Source of the DNA: Fragaria x ananassa | Taxonomy: Eukaryota > Streptophyta > Magnoliopsida > Rosales > Rosaceae | Direction of reading: 5' to 3' | Length of the DNA stretch: 64,000 nucleotides | NCBI GenBank assembly: GCA_034370585.1 | Contig: CP139771.1 | Location: 20,346,501-20,410,500, forward strand | Part shown: positions 1 to 10,983 of the stretch, piece by piece | How positions within the stretch are numbered: position 1 is the stretch's first letter | How the letters are laid out: the number at the start of each line of letters is the position of its first letter | The notes under the pieces: model-generated | Databases searched by the model: none | What the model saw: only the letters and a program-made list of their open reading frames with translations | What the model was told of the DNA's origin: nothing | Translations under genes and position numbers: made by a program

Positions 1-1676
1 GTATCTTTCCTTGCTACCACAGTATCCAGAGGATTCGTGGCTGCCAAGTAACCTCCATCTCTGGTTTGAACCACACAGCCTAAGCTCTTTCCTAGATCAG
101 GTAGGAATACTTCAGATTCAGCCTCTGCAGAATCCTCAGCTCCTTCAAGCTGTAGGTGTGGAATATCACTTTGAGTGAGCTTATACTCATTTATGATATC
201 CTCATCCTCAAGCATCTGAAGGAACTCCTTGGTAACTGTCTCTTCATCTGCCTCCAATTTCTGTGATCCAGTTTCTTCGTCTTTGGTGACAATTTTTTCT
301 TCCCCCATCATAGATTCAAGAGCTTTAATCTGCTGAGCAATTGAATCCAGCTCTGTCAATCTTGTCTTATGCACCTGGTCTTGCACAATTTCCTTGACAA
401 CCTCGCTTGATGTTGCTGATTTTTCATCAAGGGATATTTCTGATTGTGCTTTCTCATATTCTTCTTCCTTGTCTTGGAATTCCACTCCCTTATCCACTAC
501 TTCGAAGTCTGGAAGATCAAGATCCTCTACCTTCGGTACTTCTGGTTCTTTTGGCTTCTGTGCTGAAGTAGAAGAAGATACTGGAACCGGGTTTGGCTCA
601 TCGAGATTCAGCTCATCGATTCCATGAAGATCATGACCAGATTGTCCTAACTGTGAAGGAGTCCGTGCTTCTCTGCTTGATAGTTTTGGACTAGGCACAC
701 TAAAAGAAGTCTTTGACTGCTTCCTTGCAAAAGAAGATGAGAATGTCTTGGATTTAGCACTCTTCAGATCCTCAGCTTGACTATAGATTCCAACTCCTCC
801 ATCTTTCTCCATAATCTGAAACCCCAACTTCAGAACAAGCTCTCCACCTTTTGCCTTCCCTGACAACCTAAAACTCTTATCCCACTGGCGAATTCTTGTA
901 CCTTCATGGCTCTTCTCAATGGACTCCTGAATCAGCTGACTCAAATCCACAGAATTTCTCCCAAAATCAAGCTCCTCAGCATCAACTGCAAACACATATA
1001 TCCAAAAGGGCCGTGGCTCAAATTTCATTGGCTTCCCATGGCTAGAACTACTACAATACACATGGCACCTAAAGAAAAGGGTCTCTTCGAAATCTGCAGC
1101 TCCTTGTGTGACCCTTGATGGCATTGTCTGAACTGCTCCGTCTTTGCTCTCCTTCTTCCTAACACAAATCGAAAGACGCAGGCCGTTCATTGAAGCAGGA
1201 AGGCCTTGTGCAGTGACAACCTCTACTGAAAACAAGCAGCTGATCTTGTGCATTCCAATGTGGGAAATAGCACGAATCGGCTTCCAATTCCAAATACCTT
1301 TTTTCTCATTACTACTTGATCTCTCCTCCACATTACTCTTCACCTCCAGCTGATTAGTACTACTCGTCCCCTTGCCTCGATCTTTGTGCTCATTTTCAGT
1401 TGGACGTGAGCGCCAAGGCGACAATGACATGCGCCTTCTCAGTGGTTTAATGCTACTAGCTTTGTTGTCCTCCACTTTAGCGGCGGCAGCAATTTCATCT
1501 CTCGATGGGATTGCAGGAACCGAGCTTCTTGGAAGAACAAGGGAGGCAGTTCTTCGAGTGGTAGTGGTGGACGTGTGGGATTGGTAGAGTGACTCACTGA
1601 GCGCTTCAAGCTCTTCTAGGAGTTGAGTGTTGGAATTCCTCCTGCTGCCACCTGATGAATTCTGTACTGCAGCCAT
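1..1676 (-). CDS. PMI1: PLASTID MOVEMENT IMPAIRED 1 (PMI1)-like protein, 5' part
   Basis: The reverse strand reads open from an ATG at 1674-1676 to the window edge: 558 codons plus two bases with no stop and no clear intron. The start context is MAAVQNSSGG. An acidic/Ser-rich N-terminus precedes an NT-C2 (N-terminal C2) domain at about residues 127-288, which begins with KKGIWNWKPIRAISHIG and HKISCLFSVEVV. A Ser/Glu-rich linker follows, then a region with QQIKALESMM and LGKSLGCVVQTRDGGYLAATNP, as in Arabidopsis PMI1 (At1g42550). The family is plant-specific and is needed for blue-light chloroplast movement and organisation of chloroplast actin. The C-terminal part lies outside the window. I choose this ATG because no in-frame upstream Met is evident and the family starts with this kind of sequence. 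Family assignment is confident; the symbol is by similarity recalled, not searched. Confidence 0.85.
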   Translation of the reverse strand, partial: MAAVQNSSGGSRRNSNTQLLEELEALSESLYQSHTSTTTTRRTASLVLPRSSVPAIPSRDEIAAAAKVEDNKASSIKPLRRRMSLSPWRSRPTENEHKDRGKGTSSTNQLEVKSNVEERSSSNEKKGIWNWKPIRAISHIGMHKISCLFSVEVVTAQGLPASMNGLRLSICVRKKESKDGAVQTMPSRVTQGAADFEETLFFRCHVYCSSSSHGKPMKFEPRPFWIYVFAVDAEELDFGRNSVDLSQLIQESIEKSHEGTRIRQWDKSFRLSGKAKGGELVLKLGFQIMEKDGGVGIYSQAEDLKSAKSKTFSSSFARKQSKTSFSVPSPKLSSREARTPSQLGQSGHDLHGIDELNLDEPNPVPVSSSTSAQKPKEPEVPKVEDLDLPDFEVVDKGVEFQDKEEEYEKAQSEISLDEKSATSSEVVKEIVQDQVHKTRLTELDSIAQQIKALESMMGEEKIVTKDEETGSQKLEADEETVTKEFLQMLEDEDIINEYKLTQSDIPHLQLEGAEDSAEAESEVFLPDLGKSLGCVVQTRDGGYLAATNPLDTVVARKD

Positions 1677-2435
1677 TGTTGATGAAGGGGATAGTAGTAA
1701 AGCTGAGATTAACTGAAATGGTGCAAGATGAAGTTACATGCAGAGATCAGAAATGGAAGAAGAATGAGATAAGGGTTTGGCAGAAAGCTTGTGAGGTGGA
1801 GAAACTGCCATGAATAGGGAGGAATTGCAGCTTCTAGAGCCAATGGATTTGTGTGAAGGATAAGAGGAAAACGTTTCTGATCTCATTTCCCAACTGGTGA
1901 AAGAGACATGGTTGAAACAAATAGGCATGGAAGTTGGTCCCAGAGAATTAAATATGGTTTGTTCTGGTACGTTATAGAATGTTAAACAGTTTATTACTAC
2001 GAAGTTTCTTATTAACCTTATGGCATATATTGTTTGTTCTATAATTTCACCTAGCACAGAAGCTTGGACTGGTTAATGGATTGTGAATCATAATGGCAAA
2101 GGTTTTGGTATAGTGATGACGAAGTTAATGGGGCAACAAACCATTAGTTTTAATTCCAAGCAAGGATCGACGTCAGTACATAGTAATGTTTCAGTCCAAC
2201 GAAATAACCTACAAGACAAGTGGCCTAGTGATCGAGCGTGAGATAGGGAACTCCAACTCGATTCACGGAACTGTCAAAATGACCATGCACCATGCGAGGG
2301 AAGTGAAAGAACCATGTACAAGTTCCATAATTTCTTCAAAGAGTCAATATATATCCTAAAATGCTACATAATACCAAATCGTATGTGTTGGGCTTTGCTT
2401 GTTCTGAGTCGTGACTACCGATTATACAAGACGTT
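1677..2435. other. Intergenic: PMI1 leader/promoter and GDSL-1 3' flank
   Basis: About 760 bases between the PMI1 start and the stop codon of GDSL copy 1. It should hold the PMI1 5' UTR and promoter and the GDSL 3' UTR. I see no coding signal, TIR, LTR or strong promoter motif. Confidence 0.4.
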
Positions 2436-4481
2436 TTAATTTTTCTCCAAGTTCTTGTTTCGACTACTGTGGCATGCTTGTTTCAAGGGCAGGGGTGGAT
2501 CTGAATATGCTCCAGTTGAGATTTTATCAAAAACAAATTTTGCAGCTGCCTCGGTGTAGTGAATCCCATCCCAGTTCAATCTAGTTGAGGGGTTTTCGCA
2601 TGAACCAACAAAGATTTGGCTTCCATTGACTGTAATTGTTGTTCCACATCCTGCACTACTGTTATAATTATACTTACCACCATAGCCACAACAAGCAACA
2701 AGTGGGAGCTCAAATCCTGCCAAAAATTGCCAGAGATTGATTAATATAAATAATTTTAGATGGTAATCAAACTGATGTGGTAGATAAAGATCTTCCCGAT
2801 TCTATAGCTACTTCTTGCTGTAGGAACCCAAACACTTCTAATTTTAGAACATAAACACAATATCAAGACATAAATGATATCGATCAGCAAAGGATTTGAA
2901 TATGGGAATTGAAAATTTTCTGAGGATATTATTAGTATCGACTTACCATACTTTTGGGGTTCCTTGAAAAGAGAGTACTTGACAGAATACACATCTACAG
3001 AAGTGAATGCAGCCAAGGGAAGATCCTTCCTGAGTTGAACTATGGCCTGCTTCAGCTCCTGGTTAAAATGTTGACATACTTCGTTGTAAGCCTTTGCACA
3101 GCCAGCCTCATCTTTATCAGCTGCTGGGAATCTTACCAAAACGTAAGGGAGACAGCCAATCGGCCCCGTATTGTGGATCCAAAATGTTCTTGCCCCCAAG
3201 TCATATATTTTCTACATCATCACAAATTCACAACTAACAACAACCATTAGGATCGAATCTACTTTATCCCCACAGGAGATTATGTTGTTGCTTGTTCTTA
3301 AAGAAACTTAAAATCAAACATAAGCAGCAGCGAAAGAAATTAGCTTTGTGGGTTGAATTTATTAGTGACAAGTATGCTAGCTGTTCTTAAAGGGATGGTT
3401 GGTAAATGCTAATGATTACCTTAATATTTGCTGAGAAACCAGGGATTATATCAGGTACAGATGCACTGACTTCCTGTATAGTCTTGTTACCGAAAATTCC
3501 CTCGCCAAGATCATTCTGACCAATATCGAATGTGTACAAAGCTTTGGAGAAGTACTCCTCCTCGGGCATTAAACTTGCATATATTCCCCCTAAAAGTAAA
3601 TGTGTGTCACATTCCTAGTAGAAGCGGGAATCTTCTTAATGAAGTGACAAGTAATACGCTTCACAGATGTCAAAATCTGGGAGTACTTTACCTCGCTGCC
3701 TTATGAGTTGTGATCTGGATTTTAGTTGCAGGAACTGCAGATATTGAATATCAAGGTAGAAGGGACTATATCCATCGGCTAGTGGTAAAATGAGATGTGG
3801 GAGTCTGATAGTGGAAGCCCAAGTAGCAAAATTTGCACCATGAGAGAAATTGGTCCCCAGGGAATCCAGGTATGCTCTTAGATAAGGGCGACTTAGACTC
3901 TTAGCTGAACCAAAAAAATATGCACCATGACATTCGTCTCCTCATTATAGTTTACACATAAATTGCAGTGCAAAGTCACAAAGAAATGAGTGTTAAAAAC
4001 CAACTCGGGTCCACCTCTTTGTGTAAGAAGCTAGTTTGATAATTCAGCACAGAAGACAAATTTGGAATATTATCTTCTACAGTCATATATGTTTGAATTG
4101 TCAACTAGGGAAGAGCTCTCTCTGAAACTTTGCGTTTGATATAATTTACTGGAAAATAATATATACATCTTCAATGTTTTAATTAAGAACTTGCAATGAA
4201 GGTAACAGAAGAAACATACCGAGGAAATCGACTATGAGTCTTCCATCTGAGAATCTTCCGACCGGCATATGGAAATAGGTCTCTCCAAAAGGTGTAGATG
4301 GGGGGTAGAAGGATGCTGCCAATCCACCAGTATCTGAATTTGAGTCTCCGAAGTTGAAGATGGCTGGAAACTCGCAGTCTTCCAAAGCCAAGGCAGGGCT
4401 TACAGTACTACAGGTAATTCGCAACAGAAGTATATAGGAGCAGAACAGAGAAATAGCAACTCTAGCAGGATAGTCGTCCAT
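2436..4481 (-). CDS. GDSL esterase/lipase, copy 1 (intact, five exons)
   Basis: Exons on the minus strand: 4220-4481, 3692-3904, 3420-3589, 2947-3211, 2436-2716. All junctions are GT-AG and phases agree, giving 396 residues. It is a secreted SGNH/GDSL hydrolase of the ENOD8/At3g26430-like type: an N-terminal hydrophobic signal peptide, block I FGDSNSDTGG with the nucleophile Ser47, the block II Gly in GANFA, block III DIGQNDLG, and the catalytic Asp/His pair in WDGIHYTEA near the C-terminus. Such enzymes hydrolyse ester bonds of lipids, acetylated polysaccharides or small metabolites in the apoplast; the substrate cannot be told from sequence. An in-frame ATG also lies at 4497-4499, but the paralogs start at the position chosen here. 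It is the most divergent full copy: it has AT-W-ASTIR where the others have AT-A-ASTIR, and a longer C-terminal tail. Confidence 0.9.
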
Positions 4482-4538
4482 AGTGGAGATGGAGATCATG
4501 ATCGGGAACCAAGTTGTCCTTGTTTTTACAGTTTAATG

Positions 4539-4546
4539 CCTTTATA
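4539..4546 (-). promoter_or_regulatory. Candidate TATA box of GDSL copy 1
   Basis: Reverse strand reads TATAAAGG about 58 bases upstream of the ATG, a normal plant spacing. Based on position and sequence only. Confidence 0.45.
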
Positions 4547-4680
4547 GTTAGTATTGTCCAAGTCTTTGTTGTTTAAATATTAATCGAGGTCCAACCATGT
4601 TGAAAAAAACTACTTAGATCAGTTAGATGACCGAGAATCTGTGGAACAGTAGAAGCTAGTATGTGGTTTGTGTTTTTACT

Positions 4681-4957
4681 TTTTGTTTTTTTTTTGTTAC
4701 AGAAAAAATTTAGGTGAGAGGTGTGAGAGCTTAATTACGCTACATCACCATCGTGAGGGCAAACCTGCAACCTTAACCTTGAACGACTGACAGTAGACAT
4801 GTACCTGTCACACCAGCCTCCAGATATGGATTTCCACAGAAGAATTTACAGATTGCGAATCAACGAAGCCTGTTGCTTGTTGGTAGTGGGAATCAAACTT
4901 GAATGGGGTCTCCACCACAAACCCGCTCTTGCCAACTGAGCCAAACCTCGTTGGCAC
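4681..4957 (-). repeat. tRNA-derived SINE
   Basis: On the minus strand there is an RNA polymerase III box A-like TGGCTCAGTTGG (4932-4943) and, about 33 bases on, a box B-like AGTTTGATTCC (4889-4899). A body of about 200 bases follows and ends in an A-rich tail (the T-run at 4681-4696). This is the layout of a plant SINE with a tRNA-like head. I could not define a target-site duplication because both flanks are T-rich. It lies roughly 200-475 bp upstream of GDSL copy 1, in the same orientation. Confidence 0.6.
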
Positions 4958-6321
4958 CTTCTTTTTATTTATTTTTATTTTTTTACTAATAGCAAAACAG
5001 GCAACTCATACAAATTAAACACACATATTACCATTTAAAAAGCAACATATACATGTATATCTAAATGATTGACAAATTTTATGCTACATGATTTTGTTTT
5101 GACAGATCTTGTACTATATGATTTAGCCATGAAGTTAGTGACCATATCACATCTTAACCCTAGCTATGTAGACTACATTAAACTACATTGAATAAGGACT
5201 AAACAAAAATAATGGTAGGCGAGGGAAGAACCGGTTCCGGGTCTTACAAGCTCTTTGTATTATTTTTATATTTTTTGTAATAGTATTAATTAGTAAAACA
5301 CTAAAACTTCTTAGTCAGCATTTCTCAATAATTGAACCTGAATAACATCAAGTATATAGGTCTGATTTTGAACATTAGCCATAATAAAAACATAAAAAAA
5401 ATTAAGCATGTTGCAGGAAATCAAGGACTAGTTGGCGGCCGTCCAGACAAGATAAGTTAAGTAAGCTAAGCATGATGCATATAAAACTTCTGTTTATTTA
5501 GTTTCGTGAAATATATTTCATGATTTTGCTAATTATTTACGTGAATTATTTAGTTTTGCAGTCTCATCTATGACATATTCTAGACGCGAAGTGCGCCATG
5601 TATAAATTAAGGTTAGTATAGTACGTAGTATAATACTGAAAAATCATTTAATTGAATAAAAGTAATAAAGTCCAAAGGGTTTAAGAAAATGCATGCGTAG
5701 AACTTGAGAGGAGATCAACCAAATCAAAGGAGGGTTCCCAGAACTTCCCTTGCTTGACGTAAGGTTTATCTATATATATAAGCTAAACTGAGTAACCTGC
5801 TGTCTACCACCTGCAAAAAAAAAAACCCCTCCTTCCTTCCCTGGTATATACAGAAATTAATAATATTGTACGTGTATGCAAACTTCAACAGTATATTTCG
5901 AGCAGTCTTGGAAAGAATACCGGGAAGCCTACATGATGAAATAAGTAGTACGTTGCTTATCAGATATCCAAAGGAACTGCATAAACAGGTTTGAGAAGAG
6001 AAATAGAAGGCCGCCGCCCGCCGGCGGCAACCAAAGCCTATAGGTAGCCTCTTAATTGTCTGCGGGGGATTACATTTAGGGCTTCTTTCAATTTTTGAAA
6101 TTTTGTATATATATATTCTTGTTTTAATTTGATTAATTTGCCTTCTTCCCTTTGCATGTTCGCATAATGAATGAACTGAACATATACACATGCTTTTGGA
6201 TTTGTAGAATAAAAGATCGACAAGAATGAAAATGAAAATAATTTCTTTTATTATGATGCAGGAAACCCAAGAATTTGCAAAGCTTTTGAGATCATAGAAG
6301 GTGTAGCTTCCGCGCGCGGCA
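4958..6321. other. Intergenic AT-rich region upstream of the TIR gene
   Basis: No conserved coding signal. An open frame of about 270 codons on the minus strand (5766-6578) has low-complexity, non-protein-like content and overlaps the TIR exon in antisense. The proximal part should contain the TIR gene promoter. Confidence 0.35.
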
Positions 6322-8204
6322 ATGGACAGACCAGAAGCATCTCCGTCTTGTCGTGACGTCGTTCTGAGTTTTAGGGGTTCCAGCAAATTCCCAGACCAGT
6401 TACTTACTGCATTAGTCGAAAGAGGAATACATGCTTTCAAGGATGACCCAGAACTTAAACGTGGTTCAGAAATTTCTACAGCCGTTTGCGATTCAAGAGT
6501 TTCTGTCGTTCTCTTGTCAGAAAAGTATGCAAACTCGACGTGGTGTTTAGAAGAACTTGCATGTATTCTCAAACACAAGCTGGATGTGATGCCAATTTTC
6601 TACGGTGTTGATCCCTCCGATGTACGAAACCAAACAGGGAGACTTGCAGCACAGTTTAAGATATTTGAAGACAAATATAAGGATGAACCAGAGAAGGTGA
6701 TAAGGTGGAAAGCTGCTCTTACTGAAGTGGCAAATCTCTCTGGCTGGAATTCAAAGGGCCGGTATGAATTACTCTCTTTCTTCTTTTTCTCGGCTTCTCT
6801 GCTTGGATTTGCTTAGATAACAATCTATCTAAGGTTTCCGAATCATCCTTACTCAATCCAATGACTACAACAATTTTGTATGGATGAGTAAGGATGATTT
6901 AGAAGCCTTTAATTGTTATCCAAGCAAATACGAGCAATATGAATCTAAGTAGATAAGCCAAATTCTTCAATTATAAACCAACATATCATATACATGGTTA
7001 TTCTCTTCTAAGTCTATGGTCTTCTATATAGGTGTGAATCAGATCTGATCAAAGATATTGTCAAAGATGTATGGCAAAAATTGCATCCTGGATTGCCCTT
7101 TCACTCACCTTCACAATTGGCAGTTAATAAGATTGGCTCCACACGATATTCTTCTTCTTCTTCCTCTTCTCATCAAAAAAAGAAGTGTGATGTCTTTATA
7201 AGTTTCAGAGGAAAGGATACCCGCTCGAATTTTTTCAGCCATCTATACAATGCCTTGGTTGACTACGGAATTTCCACGTATAGAGATGACATACATCTTG
7301 AAAGAGGAAAATCCATTCCCTCAGAACTTGTGAAAGCAATTAACGAAGCAAGGATTTGTCTCGTCATTTTTTCACCCAACTTCGCTTCTTCAACATGGTG
7401 CTTGGATGAACTCTCCCAAATTCTTCAAAAACGAAACAGAGTATCTGTGGTGCGGAATGGAACTCTGGAGTCATTTGGAGAACATGAAGATGTTTGTTTG
7501 AGCAATAGAGAAAAAGTGGAGAAGTTGATGCCTACCCTTAGACATGCAGCCATGTTTAACAGAGGAGCCAGGTTGGTGGCTTTAATTTCTTATCTTCTCT
7601 ATCGGTTACAAAGCATACATCACTATTGTTCGTCTGTTAAGTTAGGAGTTGAATACCCGTGAGGAGTTTACATTTTAGATACCAAAGGCAAGAAATGAAC
7701 ACCTTTCTTTCTTGATGCTTAATTTCGGTAAACCGACCAAGATTTAATTAGTATGTCTTGTTCATGATTATGCTTTTTTTTCTTTTCCAATTTTTCAAAT
7801 AGGTATGTTAAACTTTTGTTAGATTTATAAATTGAATACTTTGTGTTAACTGTTAATGTGGATTCATTTTCAGCTGCCAACTGACCAAACTTAGACTGTT
7901 GGTTAACTACAACGGGATGTGGACTAATGCCGGATACATTGGTGGCAAAACAAAAGGTATACTTGTTTCAGAGGACATTACATATCAGGAACTTGAGGAC
8001 CGAGTTTATCGCATTGTCGGGGTAGATCCAAGAGAATATAAGATGATAATGAAGGCCAAATATGAATCAAAAGATCTCACTCAACCTGTAGAGATAATCA
8101 ACGACGAAGATCTTGGATTTTTCATTTTAGAAAGTCTTTCAGATGAGCGCTGCAGAATTCCATTGTGCATAACTCTAGAACCACATAAGGATGATCCAAG
8201 ATAG
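6322..8204 (+). CDS. TIR-TIR protein with C-terminal MuDR-type PB1-like domain (three-exon model)
   Basis: Exons 6322-6761, 7032-7571 and 7874-8204 join in phase at GT-AG sites (the second donor, AG|GTTGGT, is weak). Exon 1 is a TIR domain: RDVVLSFRG, KDDPELKRGSEIS (BB loop), SEKYANSTWCLEEL with the Glu that is catalytic in plant TIR NADases, then PIFYGVDPSDVRNQTG and a C-terminal NLSGW. It lacks the usual GEDTR after SFRG. Exon 2 has a linker (DLIKDIVKDVWQKL) and a second TIR with CDVFISFRGKDTRSNFFSHL and SSTWCLDEL; the expected PIFYxVDPS stretch is missing, so TIR2 is degraded at its C-terminal half. Exon 3 encodes about 105 residues resembling the PB1-like N-terminal domain of MuDR transposases (GYIGGKTKGILV, ITYQELEDRVYRIVGVDP, VEIINDEDLGFFI). 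There is no NB-ARC or LRR. Splicing to exon 3 is inferred; exon 3 could instead be a separate relic. Confidence 0.65.
6806..6929. repeat. Small fold-back MITE in TIR intron 1
   Basis: The two halves are imperfect inverted repeats: ATTTGCTTAGATAACAAT at the left matches the reverse complement of the right end (ATTTGCTTGGATAACAAT), and inner arms sharing AATCATCCTTACTCA pair too. It lies wholly inside intron 1 (6762-7031). I did not find a clear target duplication. Confidence 0.6.
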
Positions 8205-8728
8205 TGAAGGATCATTTCCTTTTTCTTTTCTTTTTTAAGTCAAAAGGGCAATGTCAATCATCAATCAATCCACTCCCTTCCGTATAGAGGGCAAATAAGA
8301 TCATTGACTCGCATTTGGGTAGCACCCTCATTAATTACATATTTCAAGCTCATTTGTCATCACAAGTGAACCTATAATCAAAATAGATAGATTATTCTCT
8401 TTGTTTTGAAGGATTATTTTTCTTGTTTTGCTTCTTTTTTTTTGTGAGAAATGAGTCTCCAACTTAATCAAACTAGTTAAAATGAAAGGAAACTAACAGC
8501 TCGCTAAACTATAGACTAATAACCCATAAACCTCCTTTTATTTTTTAGGAAAATGAAATCAAGCTTTGTTCATCAATCATCACGGTAATCTTACATATCA
8601 AGCTTGAGGGTCAATAAAGACCTTCATAAACAACCACTGCTCAAAAAAGCTCTGTAAAGCAGACAAAACCCAAATTTGTTTATTTGTTATCCGGAATTAT
8701 AAATAGAAATGCATTTCTAAATTAATAA
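8205..8728. other. Non-coding flank downstream of the TIR gene
   Basis: AT-rich sequence with the TIR gene 3' UTR presumably at its start. No ORF, TIR or LTR is recognised. Confidence 0.3.
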
Positions 8729-8731
8729 TAA

Positions 8732-9478
8732 GAGCAACTCCAACAATAAGATCAAATCTTATGTAGAGAGTGCAACGGTAAATTTTGACAACAGAAGCTC
8801 TCCTCCAATCAATTAGCCATACACATGTGGATTTGACTATGTCTTCCTCTGTGTCAAACTTGACTTTGACACAGCCGATCATTTCTTATTTTATTAGTTT
8901 CTCACTCCTCTCTCTCCCTTCTTCCTTCTTCTACTTCTCGTTTCTATCTTCTACCTATCTCACACATCGATCTCACATCTCAGTCCCAGATTAACCAAGA
9001 ACATTGAAATCCCAGATTAATCAAAACCCACTTCTAGATCAACAAAATTCGAATTGAAACCCATCAATCACTAACAAATTCTTAACTCTCAAAACCCACC
9101 ACTTTTTTTTTTTGTTTTTTTTTTTTGAGTTGAGTAGTCCAATTGAGATGGTTTTCCAAGATTGAAATTTTTAAAATGATGAGAGGAAGAAAAACGGGGA
9201 GGTGATTTTAGGAGAGGGGTGCCTGGGTTGGATTTAGGAAGAAGGGAACTTCTGCTTGTGAAAGAGAAGAAAGAGAATGAGAGTAGAGGGTTCAACAGAG
9301 GGAAAGAGAAAAACAAAAGAATTAGGATAAAGATAAAAAAACAATAAAATATTATCAAAGTTTAACATCATGGTGGAGTGGGGTTTTATCAAAATGTTCA
9401 AATCCACGTGAACCGTCAAATTTCAAATTTGACCATTTTTTTTGACCATTTTTTTTTACTATATAGTTGGAGTTGCTC
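8732..9478. mobile_element. PIF/Harbinger (Tourist-type) MITE
   Basis: The 747-bp element is bounded by perfect 13-bp terminal inverted repeats GAGCAACTCCAAC (8732-8744) and GTTGGAGTTGCTC (9466-9478), flanked by the 3-bp target duplication TAA (8729-8731 and 9479-9481). TIR sequence and TAA duplication are those of PIF/Harbinger-derived MITEs. No transposase is encoded; the interior is pyrimidine-rich on one side and purine-rich on the other, which gives spurious ORFs. It sits just past the stop codon of GDSL copy 2. Confidence 0.88.
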
Positions 9479-9615
9479 TAACTTCATTGATGAGAAGTTG
9501 AGAACTCATGCTAAGAAGATCATTACATACCAGCCATTTGCTGCCTCACATGATAAACATGTCAAAATGTTTATTTTTGTCAAACGAGAGCTCATTATTT
9601 CACCAAGTTTTTTCT

Positions 9616-10247
9616 TTAGATCAAACTCCTGTGACATGCTTGTTTCAACGGCAAAGGTGGATCTGAGTATGCTCCAGTTGAAACTTTATCAAAAATAAAC
9701 TTGGCAGCTGCCTCGGTGTAATGAGCACCATCCCAGTTCACTCTAGTTGAAGGGTTTTTGCATGAACCCACAAAGATTTGGCTTCCATTGACTGTGATTG
9801 TTGTTCCACATCCTGCACTACTGTTATAGTTGTACTTGCCACCATAGCCACAGCAAGCAACCAGTGGGAGCTCAAATCCTGCCAAAAAAAAAATAATATA
9901 CCAGCAGTTTTTAAAATAAATGATATTGGATTCATTATGTTTAACAAAAAGGATTTACTAACAACGGATCTTAAAAGAAGGCAGATCAAACTCTGATAAT
10001 ATATGATCACTCAGAAGCAAGTTTAGTTTGCATTTCGTACTCAGAAGCTAACTAACAAGTGACTCTATTGTGCTACAGTCAGTACTAGTAGTTTTAGATG
10101 ATAAGCAGCGTAAAGAATTCATCAGGGCATCTGAATCCATGAAATTGAAAATGTTACCAGGATTTATAATGCTTAAGCATCAACTTACCATACTTTTCAG
10201 GTTCCTTGTAAAGAGAGTACTTGACAGAATACACGTTTACATAAGTA
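9616..10247 (-). pseudogene. GDSL esterase/lipase copy 2, 3' remnant (exon 5 and end of exon 4)
   Basis: Exon 5 (9616-9878) is open and retains the catalytic WDGAHYTEA block. Upstream, only the last 49 or so bases of exon 4 (10199-10247) survive with an intact donor. At about 10247 homology stops inside the codons for the conserved Tyr-Val-Asp-Val segment, and Ty1-copia internal sequence begins directly. Exons 1-3 and most of exon 4, including the nucleophile and GQND blocks, are absent from the window, so this is a dead remnant. Its C-terminus (CHRSLI) differs from the other copies. Confidence 0.88.
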
Positions 10248-10983
10248 CTTAACAGTAAACTTATGCTGGCTACTGAGGGTGCTTATCTCTCTGATGTGTG
10301 TCCTTATCAGAGGTTAGTTGGCAAATTGATATATCTCACTATCACTCGACCTGATATTTCATATGCAGTTAGCATTGTCAGTCAGTTTATGCACTCTCCT
10401 ACTGATTTTCATTTGAGTATTGTCAAGAGAATTCTGAGATATCTGAAAGGGTCAATTAGTAGAGGTATTCTGTTCTAAAGAAATCATCATACTAGCATTG
10501 TTGGATATGCTGATGCTGATTGGGCAGGGAATGCAGTGGACAGAAAAAGCACCACAGGTTTTTGCACATTTGTTGGAGGGAACCTAGTTACATGGCGAAG
10601 TAAAAAGCAAAGGGTTGTGGCTAGATCAAGTGCAGAAGCTGAATATAGAGCTATGGCGTCTGCCTCTTGTGAGTTAATATGGCTTAAGAGCTTATTGTTC
10701 GACCTTGGCTTCCCTGTCACTGATGCTATGTCTCTGCATTGTGACAATCAAGCTGCCATGCACATTGCTTCCAATCCAGTTTTTCATGAAAGAACCAAAC
10801 ACATTGAAGTAGGCTGTCATTATATTCGATCACAAGTGCAGGCCAAGGTAATTGAAACAGTGTATACCAGAAGTGCTGATCAACTTGCTGATATTTTTAC
10901 CAAGTCTCTTCCTTCAGTGCAGTTTCTCTTGATTCTTGGCAAGCTTGGATCAATAAATCCCCTTGATCCAGCTTGAGGGGGAG
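10248..10983 (+). mobile_element. Truncated Ty1-copia internal 3' end (RT tail, RNase H)
   Basis: 736 bases, by eye identical to 15016-15751 of the adjacent full-length element, running from the late reverse transcriptase coding region through RNase H to the polypurine tract. It carries the same in-frame TAA (10476-10478) as the neighbour. Its 5' end abuts GDSL copy 2 exon 4 with no LTR or target duplication, so it is a broken tandem partner sharing the LTR at 10984-11322. Confidence 0.9.

Noticed and set aside
394..1587. Several plus-strand ORFs over the first 1.6 kb
   Set aside because: They are antisense shadows of the long PMI1 frame on the minus strand.
5766..6578. 270-codon minus-strand ORF
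   Set aside because: Low-complexity content, overlaps the TIR exon in antisense, no conserved motif.
8785..9419. ORFs rich in Ser/Phe/Leu around 9 kb
   Set aside because: They lie in the pyrimidine/purine-biased body of the Harbinger MITE.
9738..10010. ORFs overlapping GDSL exon 5 in other frames, repeated for each GDSL copy
   Set aside because: They are frame shadows of exon 5 and change with each indel between paralogs.
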